Source of the DNA: Thalassospira xianhensis MCCC 1A02616
GTDB lineage: Bacteria; Pseudomonadota; Alphaproteobacteria; Rhodospirillales; Thalassospiraceae
Reading direction: 5' to 3'
DNA length: 64,000 nucleotides
Assembly (NCBI RefSeq): GCF_003326475.1
Contig: NZ_JPWA01000005.1
Coordinates: forward strand, 62,001 to 126,000
Shown here: positions 45,799 to 55,335 of the stretch, piece by piece
How positions within the stretch are numbered: the first letter of the stretch is position 1
Layout: each line of letters opens with the position of its first letter
Translations under genes and position numbers: made by a program
The notes under the pieces: generated by a model
Database searches by the model: none
Told to the model about the DNA's origin: nothing
Seen by the model: the letters and a program-made list of their open reading frames with translations, nothing else

Positions 45799-46027
45799 CA
45801 GAAGAGAGCAAAAGGACGCAAAAATGTCATGATTTCAGGGATTTTCTCGCACTTGCGAGAATGAAATCGGCACGCTTCGCCAGCGCGCCGCGCCACGATC
45901 ATTTCGGTGTGACATCCCTATCACGCGTTCAGTCTCATGACAAAGGGCAATATTGTGACGAAGCTTGGGCACGCCGCGAAAAGCTTTGTACCTTAAGCAC
46001 CAAAACCTCACAAATTCCTCTGCCCAA

Positions 46028-46060
46028 AATAAAAAGAGCCGGACAAAGAATGCCCGACCC
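46028..46060 (-). terminator. Terminator after glmS
   Basis: A 9-bp stem with three G-U pairs (46036-46044 with 46052-46060). On the minus strand TTTTTATTTT follows. It ends the glmU-glmS transcript. Confidence 0.72.
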
Positions 46061-46088
46061 TGTAGTCTTCCTACATTGGAATCGCTTT

Positions 46089-47912
46089 CTATTCCACCGT
46101 AACCGACTTCGCGAGATTACGTGGCTGGTCGACGTCCGTCCCCTTGTGAACAGCCACATGATAGGCCAGCATCTGAACCGGAATCGTATAAAGGATCGGT
46201 GCGACGAAGTCCGCAACCTTTGGCAGTTCGACCGTGGCTGATGCCATATCGCCAAGCTTCGCAAGCCCTTCTGCATCCGAAAGGAAAATCACCCGCCCAC
46301 CGCGTGCGGCTGCTTCCTGCATGTTCGATGCGGTTTTTTCAAATAGCTCGTCAGACGGTGCAATAACGATGATCGGAACCGACTGATCAATTAGAGCAAT
46401 CGGGCCATGCTTCATCTCGCCCGCGGCATATCCTTCGGCGTGGATATAGGAAATTTCCTTAAGCTTCAGCGCCCCTTCCATCGCAATCGGATAGCCAAGG
46501 CCACGCCCCAGATAAAGTACATCGCGTGCATCTGCGATATTGATCGCAAGCTCGCGGATTTCATCGTCGTGATGAAGAATTTCAGCCGCGTGTTTTGGCA
46601 CTTCGGTCAGCGCATTGACGATGGCGGCCTCTTCGTCCTTGGCAAGGGTGCCGTTATCGCGCCCAATCGTCACCGCCAGGCAGGCCAGAACGGTTAACTG
46701 CGTGGTGAACGCCTTGGTTGAAGCCACCCCGATTTCCGGGCCCGCATAGGTCAACAGCACAACATCACTTTCGCGCGCAATCGTACTTTCCGCCACATTG
46801 ACGATGGAAACGATTTTCTGCCCCTTGGACTTCGCATAACGAAGGGCCGCCAGGGTATCAAGTGTCTCGCCCGATTGAGAAAGGAAAAGCGCAACGCCCC
46901 CTTTTGGAAGCGGCGGGCAGCGATAGCGGAATTCAGACGCGATATCGATATCAACGCCAAGCCCGGCATAACGTTCGATCCAGTGCTTTGCTACCATCCC
47001 GGCATAGAAGGACGTACCGCACGCCACGATCGTCAACCGGCTGACATCGTTAAACGAAAACGGCATATCAGGCAGCTTGATCGTGCGCGTCGCCGGATTG
47101 ATGAAAGCATGGAGCGTATCGCCGATCACCGCAGGCTGTTCGAAAATTTCCTTCTGCATGAAATGGTTATAGTTACCCTTGCCCATCATGGCCCCCGAAA
47201 CAGCCGACAGCTTGGTTTCGCGGGTAACGTCATTGTCATGCTCGTCACGGACCTGAACACCATCGCGGGTCACTTCAACCCAATCACCCTCCTCAAGGTA
47301 AATCAGCTTGTTCGTCAGGTGCGACAGTGCCATCGCGTCCGAACCAAGATACATCTCGCCCTCGCCCAAACCAACCGCAAGCGGTGTGCCTCGGCGCGCA
47401 CCAAAAATCACGTCATGCTGCCCGGCAATCATGATCACCAGCGCAAAGGCCCCCTCAATCCGATGTAATGTGGCGGCGACTGCGTCACGCGGGGTTTTGC
47501 CCTGATCAAGGAAGTCGGAAACCAGATGCACAATCACTTCAGTGTCGGTATCAGTGGCAAAAACCCGGCCCTTGCCGGAAAGCTCAGCCTTGATTTCCTG
47601 ATAATTTTCGATGATGCCGTTATGCACAACAGCAACCTTGCCATCGGTGTGCGGATGGGCGTTGTTTTCGGTCGGAACCCCATGCGTCGCCCAGCGGGTG
47701 TGACCAATGCCGACATCCCCCGCCAGCGGCATTTCCGCAAGACGGTTGGCAAGATTTATCAGCTTGCCTTCTGCCCGGCGGCGATCAATATGACCGTTCA
47801 CAAGGGTCGCAATCCCGGCACTATCATAGCCCCGATATTCAAGCCGTTTAAGCCCCTCAAGAATACGGTCGCTGACGCTGTCCTTGCCAATAATGCCGAT
47901 AATGCCGCACAT
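46089..47912 (-). CDS. glmS: Glucosamine-6-phosphate synthase GlmS
   Basis: Converts fructose-6-phosphate and glutamine to glucosamine-6-phosphate for the cell wall and LPS. The nucleophile is Cys2 (MCGIIGIIG). The glutaminase domain has EYRGYDSAG and HTRWATHG. Two SIS domains follow (ACGTSFYAG; SQSGETLDTLAAL) and the C-terminus is PRNLAKSVTVE. The length is 607 residues. It is 64 bases downstream of glmU; that gap is too short for a riboswitch-ribozyme. Confidence 0.97.
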   Translation of the reverse strand: MCGIIGIIGKDSVSDRILEGLKRLEYRGYDSAGIATLVNGHIDRRRAEGKLINLANRLAEMPLAGDVGIGHTRWATHGVPTENNAHPHTDGKVAVVHNGIIENYQEIKAELSGKGRVFATDTDTEVIVHLVSDFLDQGKTPRDAVAATLHRIEGAFALVIMIAGQHDVIFGARRGTPLAVGLGEGEMYLGSDAMALSHLTNKLIYLEEGDWVEVTRDGVQVRDEHDNDVTRETKLSAVSGAMMGKGNYNHFMQKEIFEQPAVIGDTLHAFINPATRTIKLPDMPFSFNDVSRLTIVACGTSFYAGMVAKHWIERYAGLGVDIDIASEFRYRCPPLPKGGVALFLSQSGETLDTLAALRYAKSKGQKIVSIVNVAESTIARESDVVLLTYAGPEIGVASTKAFTTQLTVLACLAVTIGRDNGTLAKDEEAAIVNALTEVPKHAAEILHHDDEIRELAINIADARDVLYLGRGLGYPIAMEGALKLKEISYIHAEGYAAGEMKHGPIALIDQSVPIIVIAPSDELFEKTASNMQEAAARGGRVIFLSDAEGLAKLGDMASATVELPKVADFVAPILYTIPVQMLAYHVAVHKGTDVDQPRNLAKSVTVE

Positions 47913-47976
47913 AGTTATTATCTTCCCCGTCGAAATTTTGCCCGTCGCGCACGCAAATGCCGCGCGTTAATTGCCG

Positions 47977-49320
47977 TTACTTACCCAAAAGGGCCTTCAT
48001 CTTCTCGCGAAATACCCGCGCCCAGCCCGGTTTATCAAGCCGTTGCGCACGCTCTATCACCAAGGCATCGGCTTCGACCGTTCCGGTAATCGTGCTGCCC
48101 GCTCCAATAATGGCACCATCCCCGATGGATACGGGGGCGACCAGTGCCGAATTGGAACCGATAAATGCCCCGGCCCCGATATCGGTATGTTGTTTGCGGT
48201 ATCCGTCGTAATTGCATGTGATGGTTCCGGCCCCGATATTGGCCTTTGCCCCGACACGGGCATCACCGATATAGCTGAGGTGATTGACTTTCGCCCCGTC
48301 TTCAACAACAGCCTTTTTGATCTCGACAAAATTTCCAACCCTGGCACCGGCACCAATTTCCGCGCCCGGTCGCAAACGGGCATAGGGCCCGATATCGGCT
48401 TTGTCGCCCACCACACAGCTTTCAAGATGGCTGAAGGCCTTGATCGTTACCTCATCGCCAACCGTAACACCGGGACCGAAAAACACATTCGGCTCGATAA
48501 CAACATCTCGGCCCAATCTGGTGTCGCTGGCCAGATAGACCGAACCCGGATCAATCAGGGTCGCACCATTCACCATTGCCGCCTCGCGCAGGCGTGACTG
48601 CATAATCGCTTCGGCCACAGCAAGCTGGCTTCTGGAATTCACGCCAAGTGTCTCTTCCTCGGCAACCTCGACGGCAACGCAGCTATTGCCGTTTGCACGC
48701 GCCACCTCGACTGCATCAGTCAGGTAATATTCGCCCTTGGCATTGGCATTTCCAATTGCTTCAAGGATTTCAATCATGCTTTCCGCCGTAAAGCACATCA
48801 CACCGGAATTGCAGAAATTGATCGCACGTTGCGTATCGTCACATTCCTTGTCCTCAACAATCGCCAGTAATTCGCCATTTGCCGGATCGGTGACAAGGCG
48901 GCCATAGCCACTCGGGTCTTCAGGGCGAAACCCCAAAACCGCAACCGCGTGATCGCCATGCTCGCGCGCCGCTACAAGGCGTAACAGAGTTTCGGCGGTA
49001 AAAAGCGGACTGTCGGCATAAAGCACAAGCACATTGCCCGTAAGGCCACGAAGAGCCTCTTTGGCGGCAAGAACCGCATGTGCGGTTCCAAGTCGATCCG
49101 TTTGTTCGAATGTCGGATGCGGGGAAACGGCCTCAATCAGCTTGGGCATATCCGGGCCGACGACAACCAGGGTTTTGATTGCGTTCAGATGGGTCGCCGT
49201 ATCAATCACATGATTGACCATCGGCTTACCTGCAATCTTGTGCATGACCTTGGGGATCTCGCTTTTCATTCGCGTTCCCATACCCGCAGCCAGAACCACC
49301 ACACTTAATTCACGCGACAT
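47977..49320 (-). CDS. glmU: Bifunctional GlmU (GlcN-1-P acetyltransferase / UDP-GlcNAc pyrophosphorylase)
   Basis: Makes UDP-GlcNAc. The N-terminal pyrophosphorylase domain has LAAGMGTRMKSEIPKVMHK. The C-terminal left-handed beta-helix (from about residue 250) is built of hexapeptide repeats, and NIGAGTITCNYDGYRKQHT is the acetyltransferase core. The length is 447 residues. It precedes glmS, so the two steps around the precursor are co-transcribed. Confidence 0.96.
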   Translation of the reverse strand: MSRELSVVVLAAGMGTRMKSEIPKVMHKIAGKPMVNHVIDTATHLNAIKTLVVVGPDMPKLIEAVSPHPTFEQTDRLGTAHAVLAAKEALRGLTGNVLVLYADSPLFTAETLLRLVAAREHGDHAVAVLGFRPEDPSGYGRLVTDPANGELLAIVEDKECDDTQRAINFCNSGVMCFTAESMIEILEAIGNANAKGEYYLTDAVEVARANGNSCVAVEVAEEETLGVNSRSQLAVAEAIMQSRLREAAMVNGATLIDPGSVYLASDTRLGRDVVIEPNVFFGPGVTVGDEVTIKAFSHLESCVVGDKADIGPYARLRPGAEIGAGARVGNFVEIKKAVVEDGAKVNHLSYIGDARVGAKANIGAGTITCNYDGYRKQHTDIGAGAFIGSNSALVAPVSIGDGAIIGAGSTITGTVEADALVIERAQRLDKPGWARVFREKMKALLGK

Positions 49321-49565
49321 TCTTTAACCCTGTTATGCCATGCGTTGCACGGCTTCCCCTTTGTTTCCGATCCGGTCACGATATGCCGATCCGAACCTGT
49401 CACAGCCGATTTGAAGCAACTCCTAACCTATAATCCCCAAAGGCAAAAGCCCCGAAAGAATCACGTTTTGTTACTTCGTGTTAGCAGATGTTACCGTTTG
49501 TTAATGACACCATTTCGGTTAAGGTCCGATAAATCGATATTCGTTTTCAAAGGCAGCATCGCAAA

Positions 49566-50249
49566 ATGGCAAAATTCATCCTGTTCGATCTTGACGGCAC
49601 CCTGATTGACGGGGTGGATGATCTGCTGTTTGCGATGAACGAAACCCTCGCTGCCCACGACCTTGCGCCGCTTGCCCGTCCCGAACTCGAAGCCATGCTG
49701 GGCGATGGCACCAAAATGCTGACCAAACGGGCGTTTGATGCGCGCGGTGTCACGATTGATGGTCAAAAACTTGATGACTGCGAAGGCGATTTCACCACAC
49801 GTTATATCGACACCGACTATGCCCATACCCGCCTGTTTGAAAATGCCGAAACAACCCTTCGCGATCTGACATCCGATGGCTGGATCATCGGTCTGGCATC
49901 GAACAAACCGACCGCCCCCTGCAAACGCATCCTTGAACGGCTGGGTGTGTCCGATCTGTTTGCCGTGATTGCTGGAGGCGATGCAACAGGCGTTAAAAAG
50001 CCCGACGGCGGCCATTTGGAATTCGCCCTTGGTCAAGCCGGATATGATCAGGCACGCGGCGATATCGCGATCATGGTTGGCGATCATGCAAATGATGTGA
50101 ATGCCGCACGCGATTTTGGCATTCCGGCCATTGCGGTGGCCTTTGAAGTCGATGATAAACTTGCAAAAAATCTGGGCGCGGACGGGGTTGTTACCGCATT
50201 TGAAAATCTGCCGGACGCAATCGGAAAAATCGTCAAACAGGCTGCTTGA
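49566..50249 (+). CDS. gph: HAD hydrolase, phosphoglycolate phosphatase-like
   Basis: HAD phosphatase of 227 residues with a helical cap. Motif I is FDLDGTLID (residues 6-14), motif II LASNKP, motif III lysine in GVKKPDGGHL, and motif IV VGDHANDVNAAR. This best fits phosphoglycolate phosphatase, which removes 2-phosphoglycolate made during DNA repair or oxygenation, but related HAD enzymes share the motifs. It is divergent from glmU with a 245-base gap in which I see no specific site. Confidence 0.8.
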   Translation: MAKFILFDLDGTLIDGVDDLLFAMNETLAAHDLAPLARPELEAMLGDGTKMLTKRAFDARGVTIDGQKLDDCEGDFTTRYIDTDYAHTRLFENAETTLRDLTSDGWIIGLASNKPTAPCKRILERLGVSDLFAVIAGGDATGVKKPDGGHLEFALGQAGYDQARGDIAIMVGDHANDVNAARDFGIPAIAVAFEVDDKLAKNLGADGVVTAFENLPDAIGKIVKQAA

Positions 50250-50328
50250 CACCCCCGGATCACCCCCTTATAACCCCGCGCTACCGACGGAAAACAAGCC
50301 GCCCAACCGGGCCGCTATTTCCTAATTC

Positions 50329-50405
50329 GGGCGTATAGCTCAGTTGGTTAGAGCGTTCCCTTCACACGGGAGAGGTCACAAGTTCGAATCTTGTTACGCC
50401 CACCA
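50329..50405 (+). tRNA. tRNA-Val (anticodon CAC)
   Basis: Acceptor arms GGGCGTA (50329-50335) and TACGCCC (50395-50401), discriminator A, and encoded CCA (50403-50405). The D arm is GCTC/GAGC, the anticodon loop TTCACAC gives CAC, and the T loop is TTCGAAT. All four arms pair. It reads the GUG codon. Confidence 0.95.
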
Positions 50406-50482
50406 TTTTCTCCATAAAACTTAAATCGTCATACCCTTCCCTGAACAGGGAAGCAGGCTGCATTTTCCTTTCTGGGAAATAA

Positions 50483-50512
50483 AAAAAACCGGTCAGCAGT
50501 TTCCTGCTGACC
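50483..50512 (-). terminator. Terminator after the sugar-acid dehydratase gene
   Basis: Perfect 9-bp stem GGTCAGCAG/CTGCTGACC with a TTTC loop. On the minus strand it is followed by GGTTTTTTTT. It ends the chvE-gguAB-dehydratase unit. Confidence 0.9.
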
Positions 50513-50560
50513 AGCCGGGAGTGCGCAATCAACGCTATCGCGTCTTGCGGGAACTTTGGC

Positions 50561-52309
50561 CTAGTGGCTGTCTTTCGGAATTTCCTTGCCACGATGACCG
50601 ACGAGGAAGTCGAAATCAGCCCCCTTGTCCGCGCCAATGACGCTTTTGTAATAGAGCGATGCATAGCCACTCTCGGGCACCGGAACCGTTGATTTCCAGT
50701 TATCAAGGCGCTTTTTAAGCTCCTCGTCACTGATATCGAGATGCAGTTTGCGGTTTGGCACATCCAGCTCAATCATGTCGCCATTCTGCACCACCGCCAA
50801 CGGGCCGCCAGCAGCGGCTTCAGGGGATGTATGCAGAACCACCGTGCCATATGCCGTGCCGCTCATACGGGCATCGGAAATACGCACCATGTCGGTAATG
50901 CCCTTGCGTAGCACCTTGGGCGGTAGCCCCATATTGCCGACTTCGGCCATGCCCGGATAGCCTTTCGGCCCGCAGTTTTTCAGAACCATGATGCAGTTTT
51001 CATCGATATCAAGGCTTTCGTCATAGATCTTGGCCTTGTAATCGTCGATATCTTCAAACACCACGGCACGACCACGATGGGTGAGCAAGGAAGCTGTTGC
51101 CGCCGACGGTTTCAACACCGCACCATTGGGTGCAAGGTTGCCTTTGACAACCGCGATGCCACCGCTTTGGGTCAGGGCCTTTTCGAACGGACGAATGACA
51201 TCGTCATTCCAGTTCTGAACATCCTTGACCTGATCCCACATGGTGTCGCCCGAAACGGTCAGTGCATCATTATGCAGCTTGCCCGCCTCGCCCAGTGCCT
51301 TGATGACCACCGGTAAACCACCGGCATAGAAGAATTCCTCCATCAGGTATTTGCCCGATGGCTGCAGATTCACAATCGTCGGAATATCACGACCCAGACG
51401 GTCCCAGTCATCAAGTGTCAGGTCGATGCCAACACGACCGGCAATGGCGAGCAAATGGATCACCGCATTGGTCGAACCGCCAATCGCCCCATTAACCCGG
51501 ATCGCGTTTTCAAAAGCCTCCTTGGTCATGACGTCGGATGGTTTCAGGTCGTCCTTGACCATCTGCACGATCCGGCGGCCGGTCACATGCGCCATCACGC
51601 GGCGACGGCTATCCACGGCCGGAATCGCGGCATTGCCCGAAAGCGCCATACCCAGTGCCTCGGCCATGCTGGCCATGGTGGATGCGGTGCCCATCGTGTT
51701 GCACGAACCGGGCGAACGCGACATGGCGATTTCGGCTTCAAGGAAATCCTCGGTACTGATCTTGCCGGCTTTGCGGTCTTCGGAAAGCTGCCAAAGCGAC
51801 GTGCCCGAACCGATATCCTGACCGCGCCATTTACCGTTCAGCATCGGCCCGCCGGTGACCACAATCGCCGGGATATCAACACTTGCAGCCCCCATCAAAA
51901 GGGCTGGGGTGGTTTTATCGCAGCCCACCATCAGAACCACACCGTCAAGCGGCGTTCCGCGCAGCGCTTCTTCGACATCCATCGCGCACAAATTACGGAA
52001 CATCATGGCGGTCGGGCGCAATGTGCTCTCGCCCGGCGAGAAAACCGGGAATTCAAGCGGCAAACCACCAGCTTCGTAAATACCGTGTTTGACGCGTTCC
52101 GCCAGATCGCGCAAATGCGCGTTGCAGGGCGTCAACTGCGACCAGGTATTGCAAATCCCGATCACCGGACGACCGTCAAACAGGTCCGATGGCAAGCCCT
52201 GGTTCTTCATCCAGCTGCGGTGATAAATATTGTCCTTGCTGGTTCCGCCGAACCAACCTTCCTGCGAACGCAGGACGCGGGGCCATGCTGCCGGTTTGAA
52301 CTTCGTCAT
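50561..52309 (-). CDS. IlvD/Edd-family sugar-acid dehydratase (L-arabonate dehydratase-like)
   Basis: Iron-sulfur dehydratase of 582 residues. Cysteines C62 (LTPCN), C130 (GCDKTTPA) and C203 (GSCNTMGT) have the spacing (68 and 73) that I recall for the [2Fe-2S] L-arabinonate dehydratase of Rhizobium leguminosarum (C59, C127, C200). K132 would be the modified metal-binding lysine. It likely dehydrates an aldonic acid such as L-arabonate or D-galactonate. The GGAG site is eight bases upstream. It lies downstream of gguB, which supports a sugar role over valine/isoleucine synthesis. Confidence 0.85.
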   Translation of the reverse strand: MTKFKPAAWPRVLRSQEGWFGGTSKDNIYHRSWMKNQGLPSDLFDGRPVIGICNTWSQLTPCNAHLRDLAERVKHGIYEAGGLPLEFPVFSPGESTLRPTAMMFRNLCAMDVEEALRGTPLDGVVLMVGCDKTTPALLMGAASVDIPAIVVTGGPMLNGKWRGQDIGSGTSLWQLSEDRKAGKISTEDFLEAEIAMSRSPGSCNTMGTASTMASMAEALGMALSGNAAIPAVDSRRRVMAHVTGRRIVQMVKDDLKPSDVMTKEAFENAIRVNGAIGGSTNAVIHLLAIAGRVGIDLTLDDWDRLGRDIPTIVNLQPSGKYLMEEFFYAGGLPVVIKALGEAGKLHNDALTVSGDTMWDQVKDVQNWNDDVIRPFEKALTQSGGIAVVKGNLAPNGAVLKPSAATASLLTHRGRAVVFEDIDDYKAKIYDESLDIDENCIMVLKNCGPKGYPGMAEVGNMGLPPKVLRKGITDMVRISDARMSGTAYGTVVLHTSPEAAAGGPLAVVQNGDMIELDVPNRKLHLDISDEELKKRLDNWKSTVPVPESGYASLYYKSVIGADKGADFDFLVGHRGKEIPKDSH

Positions 52310-52463
52310 GCCCGTTCTCCTTTATGAGTTTTTATCGAGACGGGTCCGATCCCATATGGATGTGGCATTCCATATGGGGGACTTTGAACGGCATGGCTTT
52401 GCAATTGCCTGAAACCAGACAACTGATCCTGTCAGAACCGTGCCGTTCCTCGTCTGCATGTTG

Positions 52464-53651
52464 TTACGCTTTGTTCTTGTTATAGACGTCAAAGATCACA
52501 GCCGCGAGCAGCACCAGACCCTTGATGACCTGCTGCCAGTCGATACCGACACCAATGATCGACATGCCGTTATTCATGACCCCCATGATCAACGCGCCAA
52601 CCACCGCACCGATCACCTTGCCAACCCCGCCCGACATTGATGCACCGCCGATAAACACGGCCGCAATCACATCAAGCTCGAATGCAAGGCCGGCTTTCGG
52701 GGTCGCCGTATTCAAACGCGCGGCAAACACCAGCCCGGCGAGTGCGGCAAGCATGCCCATATTGGCAAAGGTCAGGAAGGTCAGGCGTTTGGTATTGATG
52801 CCCGAAAGCTTGGCGGCCTTTTCATTCCCGCCCAGCGCATAGATACGGCGACCAAGCGTTGTGCTGTTGGTGATGAAGGTGAATATCGCAATCAGAAGCG
52901 CCATCACGATCAAAACGTTCGGCAACCCGCGATAGGTCGACAGAAGATAGGTGACATAAAGTATCGCGATACCGGCAATCGCATGTTTGGCGGCAAAGAA
53001 CGCCATCGGCTCTTCAACTTCGGCGAACTTCGCCTGCTTGGCGCGTGCCCGCAGACCAAGAACCGGCAGGATCACGGCAATCGCAACACCAAGAACCATC
53101 GAAAAGACGTTAAACCGGCCTTCAATCAAACCGGCAAAGAAGTCCGGAAGGAAGCCCGAAGACATGGCCTGGAAGCTGTCCGGGAACGGCCCGACAGAAG
53201 CCCCACCCAGAAGGGCCAGCGTCAGCCCCTTGAACACCAGCATACCGGCCAGCGTCACGATAAAGGACGGAATACGCCAATAGGCAACCCAGTATCCCTG
53301 TGCGGCACCGATCACCGCGCCGACGATCAGACAGGCCGGGATCACAATAACCGTCGGCAAGTCCCAATGGACAATCATCACCGCAGCAAGCGCGCCGACA
53401 AAGCCAACGACCGAGCCGACCGAAAGATCGATATGGCCACCGACAATCACCAGCAGCATGCCCACTGCCATGATGATGATATAGCTGTTCTGAAGGAACA
53501 GGTTGGTCAGGTTGACCGGTTTGAGCATCACGCCATCGGTCATCACCTGGAAGAAGGCCAGAATCGCGATCAGCGCGATCACCATGCCGTATTCGCGCAT
53601 ATGCGTGCGCAGGTAATAACCCATTGATTTGCTGCTAGAAGTATCCGTCAT
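52464..53651 (-). CDS. gguB: Sugar ABC transporter permease GguB (MmsB-like)
   Basis: Permease of a CUT2-type monosaccharide importer, 395 residues, with about ten membrane segments. GGHIDLSVGSVVGFVGALAA and LGRRIYALGGNEKAAKLSGI are family motifs. The size and an internal cytoplasmic loop fit GguB/MmsB better than the shorter RbsC. ATG 53651 follows GAGGA; a GTG five codons earlier overlaps gguA. It works with GguA and ChvE. Confidence 0.88.
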   Translation of the reverse strand: MTDTSSSKSMGYYLRTHMREYGMVIALIAILAFFQVMTDGVMLKPVNLTNLFLQNSYIIIMAVGMLLVIVGGHIDLSVGSVVGFVGALAAVMIVHWDLPTVIVIPACLIVGAVIGAAQGYWVAYWRIPSFIVTLAGMLVFKGLTLALLGGASVGPFPDSFQAMSSGFLPDFFAGLIEGRFNVFSMVLGVAIAVILPVLGLRARAKQAKFAEVEEPMAFFAAKHAIAGIAILYVTYLLSTYRGLPNVLIVMALLIAIFTFITNSTTLGRRIYALGGNEKAAKLSGINTKRLTFLTFANMGMLAALAGLVFAARLNTATPKAGLAFELDVIAAVFIGGASMSGGVGKVIGAVVGALIMGVMNNGMSIIGVGIDWQQVIKGLVLLAAVIFDVYNKNKA

Positions 53652-53662
53652 TGTCTGCTTCC

Positions 53663-55186
53663 TCACGCTTTCAGGATCATGCGCATGATTTTTTCCTGGC
53701 TGGCATCGTTTGCCGCCAGTTGCCCTTTGATCTCACCCTCGTTCATCACGTAGATGCGATCGCACATGCCCAGAAGCTCCGGCATCTCCGACGAGATCAT
53801 GATGACCCCCTTACCGTCGGCTGCCAGCTGGTTGATAATCGTATAAATCTCGTATTTCGCACCCACATCGATACCACGTGTTGGCTCGTCCAGAATAAGG
53901 ACCTCCGGCCCGGCAAACAGCCATTTTGCCAGAACGACTTTCTGCTGGTTCCCGCCCGAAAGATTGACCGCCTTTTGCGCGACATTCGGGGTGCGGATAT
54001 TGATTTTGCTGCGGTATTCCTCGGCCACCTGACGTTCGGCACCTTCATTGATAACACCATGTTCGGCAACACCATCAAGATTGGCGAGCGTAATATTGGT
54101 CGTGATGCTTTCTTCAAGCACCAGCCCCATTTCCTTGCGATCCTCGGTGACATAGGCAAGACCCGACGCAATCGCCTTTTCGACGGTCGTTACATCCGCA
54201 GGCTTGCCATTGATCAGGACTTCGCCGCTGATGTCCGCGCCATAGGCACGGCCAAAGATGCTCATGGCAAGTTCGGTCCGCCCGGCCCCCATCAGACCGG
54301 CAATGCCAACAACCTCGCCCGCCGCAACATCAATATTGACGTTTTTGACAACCTTGCGTTCAGGATGCAGCGGATGGGTCACATTCCAGTTGCGGACTTC
54401 CATCAGCTTGTCGGTGCCGATATTGGGCGTACGATCCGGATAGCGGTGCGCCATATCGCGCCCGACCATATCCTTGACGATATCGTCCTCGGTAATTTTG
54501 CCGCCGCGCGCATCTAGGGTCGAAATCGCCTTGCCATCGCGAATGATCGTGATGCGGTCCGCAACGCGATTGATCTCGTTCAGTTTGTGCGAAATCAGGA
54601 TCGACGTAATGCCCTGTGCCTTGAATTCCAGCAACAGGTCCAGAAGCTTCTGGCTATCATTTTCCTGCAAACTTGCCGTGGGCTCGTCAAGGATCAGAAG
54701 CTTGACCTTTTTCGAAAGCGCCTTGGCAATTTCAACAAGCTGCTGCTTGCCGACACCGATATTCGTAATCAGTTCGCTGGGTGTTTCGCGAAGGCCGACC
54801 TTTTTCAAAAGCTCACCGGTGCGCGCAAAGGTCGCGGGCCAGTTGATCACACCATTTTCACAAATCTCGTTGCCCAGAAAGATGTTTTCGGCAATCGAAA
54901 GCAACGGCACAAGTGCCAGTTCCTGGTGAATGATGATGATGCCGCGCTCTTCGCTGTCGCGGATATCTTTGAATTCCTGCACATCCCCGTCATAAAGGAT
55001 GTCACCTTCATAGCTACCGATCGGGTAAACGCCACTCAGTACCTTCATCAGGGTCGATTTACCGGCCCCGTTTTCGCCGCAAAGGGCGTGGATTTCGCCA
55101 CGTTCCACCTTCAGGCTGACATCGTCCAGCGCCTTCACCCCCGGAAAGGTTTTGGTGATGTTGCGCATTTCCAGGATGGTATCCAT
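53663..55186 (-). CDS. gguA: Sugar ABC transporter ATPase GguA (MmsA-like)
   Basis: Double ABC ATPase, 507 residues. First half: Walker [10 protein letters not shown], degenerate signature [16 protein letters not shown], Walker [12 protein letters not shown]. Second half: GLMGAGRTE in place of a full P-loop, signature [15 protein letters not shown], Walker [13 protein letters not shown]. This layout is typical of CUT2 importers for arabinose, galactose or xylose. It is downstream of chvE past a hairpin. Confidence 0.9.
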   Translation of the reverse strand: MDTILEMRNITKTFPGVKALDDVSLKVERGEIHALCGENGAGKSTLMKVLSGVYPIGSYEGDILYDGDVQEFKDIRDSEERGIIIIHQELALVPLLSIAENIFLGNEICENGVINWPATFARTGELLKKVGLRETPSELITNIGVGKQQLVEIAKALSKKVKLLILDEPTASLQENDSQKLLDLLLEFKAQGITSILISHKLNEINRVADRITIIRDGKAISTLDARGGKITEDDIVKDMVGRDMAHRYPDRTPNIGTDKLMEVRNWNVTHPLHPERKVVKNVNIDVAAGEVVGIAGLMGAGRTELAMSIFGRAYGADISGEVLINGKPADVTTVEKAIASGLAYVTEDRKEMGLVLEESITTNITLANLDGVAEHGVINEGAERQVAEEYRSKINIRTPNVAQKAVNLSGGNQQKVVLAKWLFAGPEVLILDEPTRGIDVGAKYEIYTIINQLAADGKGVIMISSEMPELLGMCDRIYVMNEGEIKGQLAANDASQEKIMRMILKA

Positions 55187-55275
55187 CCGGTCCTCCCACT
55201 GCCGATGCTATTACAACGGCCATATTCTCGGTCGCAGTCTTGTTTACCTGCAACTGTCCATTTTCGGCAGCACAG

Positions 55276-55312
55276 GAAAAAGGCGGGCCAGCATTCAAGA
55301 GCGAGCCCGCCC
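55276..55312 (-). terminator. Internal hairpin between chvE and gguA
   Basis: GGCGGGC (55282-55288) pairs with GCCCGCC (55305-55311). On the minus strand TTTTTCC follows. It lies 24 bases after the chvE stop and inside the operon, so it probably causes partial termination and keeps the binding protein in excess of the membrane parts. Confidence 0.65.
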
Positions 55313-55335
55313 TTTGTCACGTTCAGATCAGCAAA

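Noticed and set aside
45844-45861. Hairpin TTCTCGC/GCGAGAA between groES and glmS as a terminator
   Set aside because: No T-run on either side and no gene ends there; reported only as part of the gap.
47913-47976. glmS ribozyme or riboswitch ahead of glmS
   Set aside because: Only 64 bases separate glmU from glmS; the ribozyme needs more and is known mainly from Gram-positive bacteria.
50329-50405. tRNA-Val as an integration site
   Set aside because: No integrase, no direct repeat of the tRNA 3' end downstream, and ordinary neighbours on both sides.
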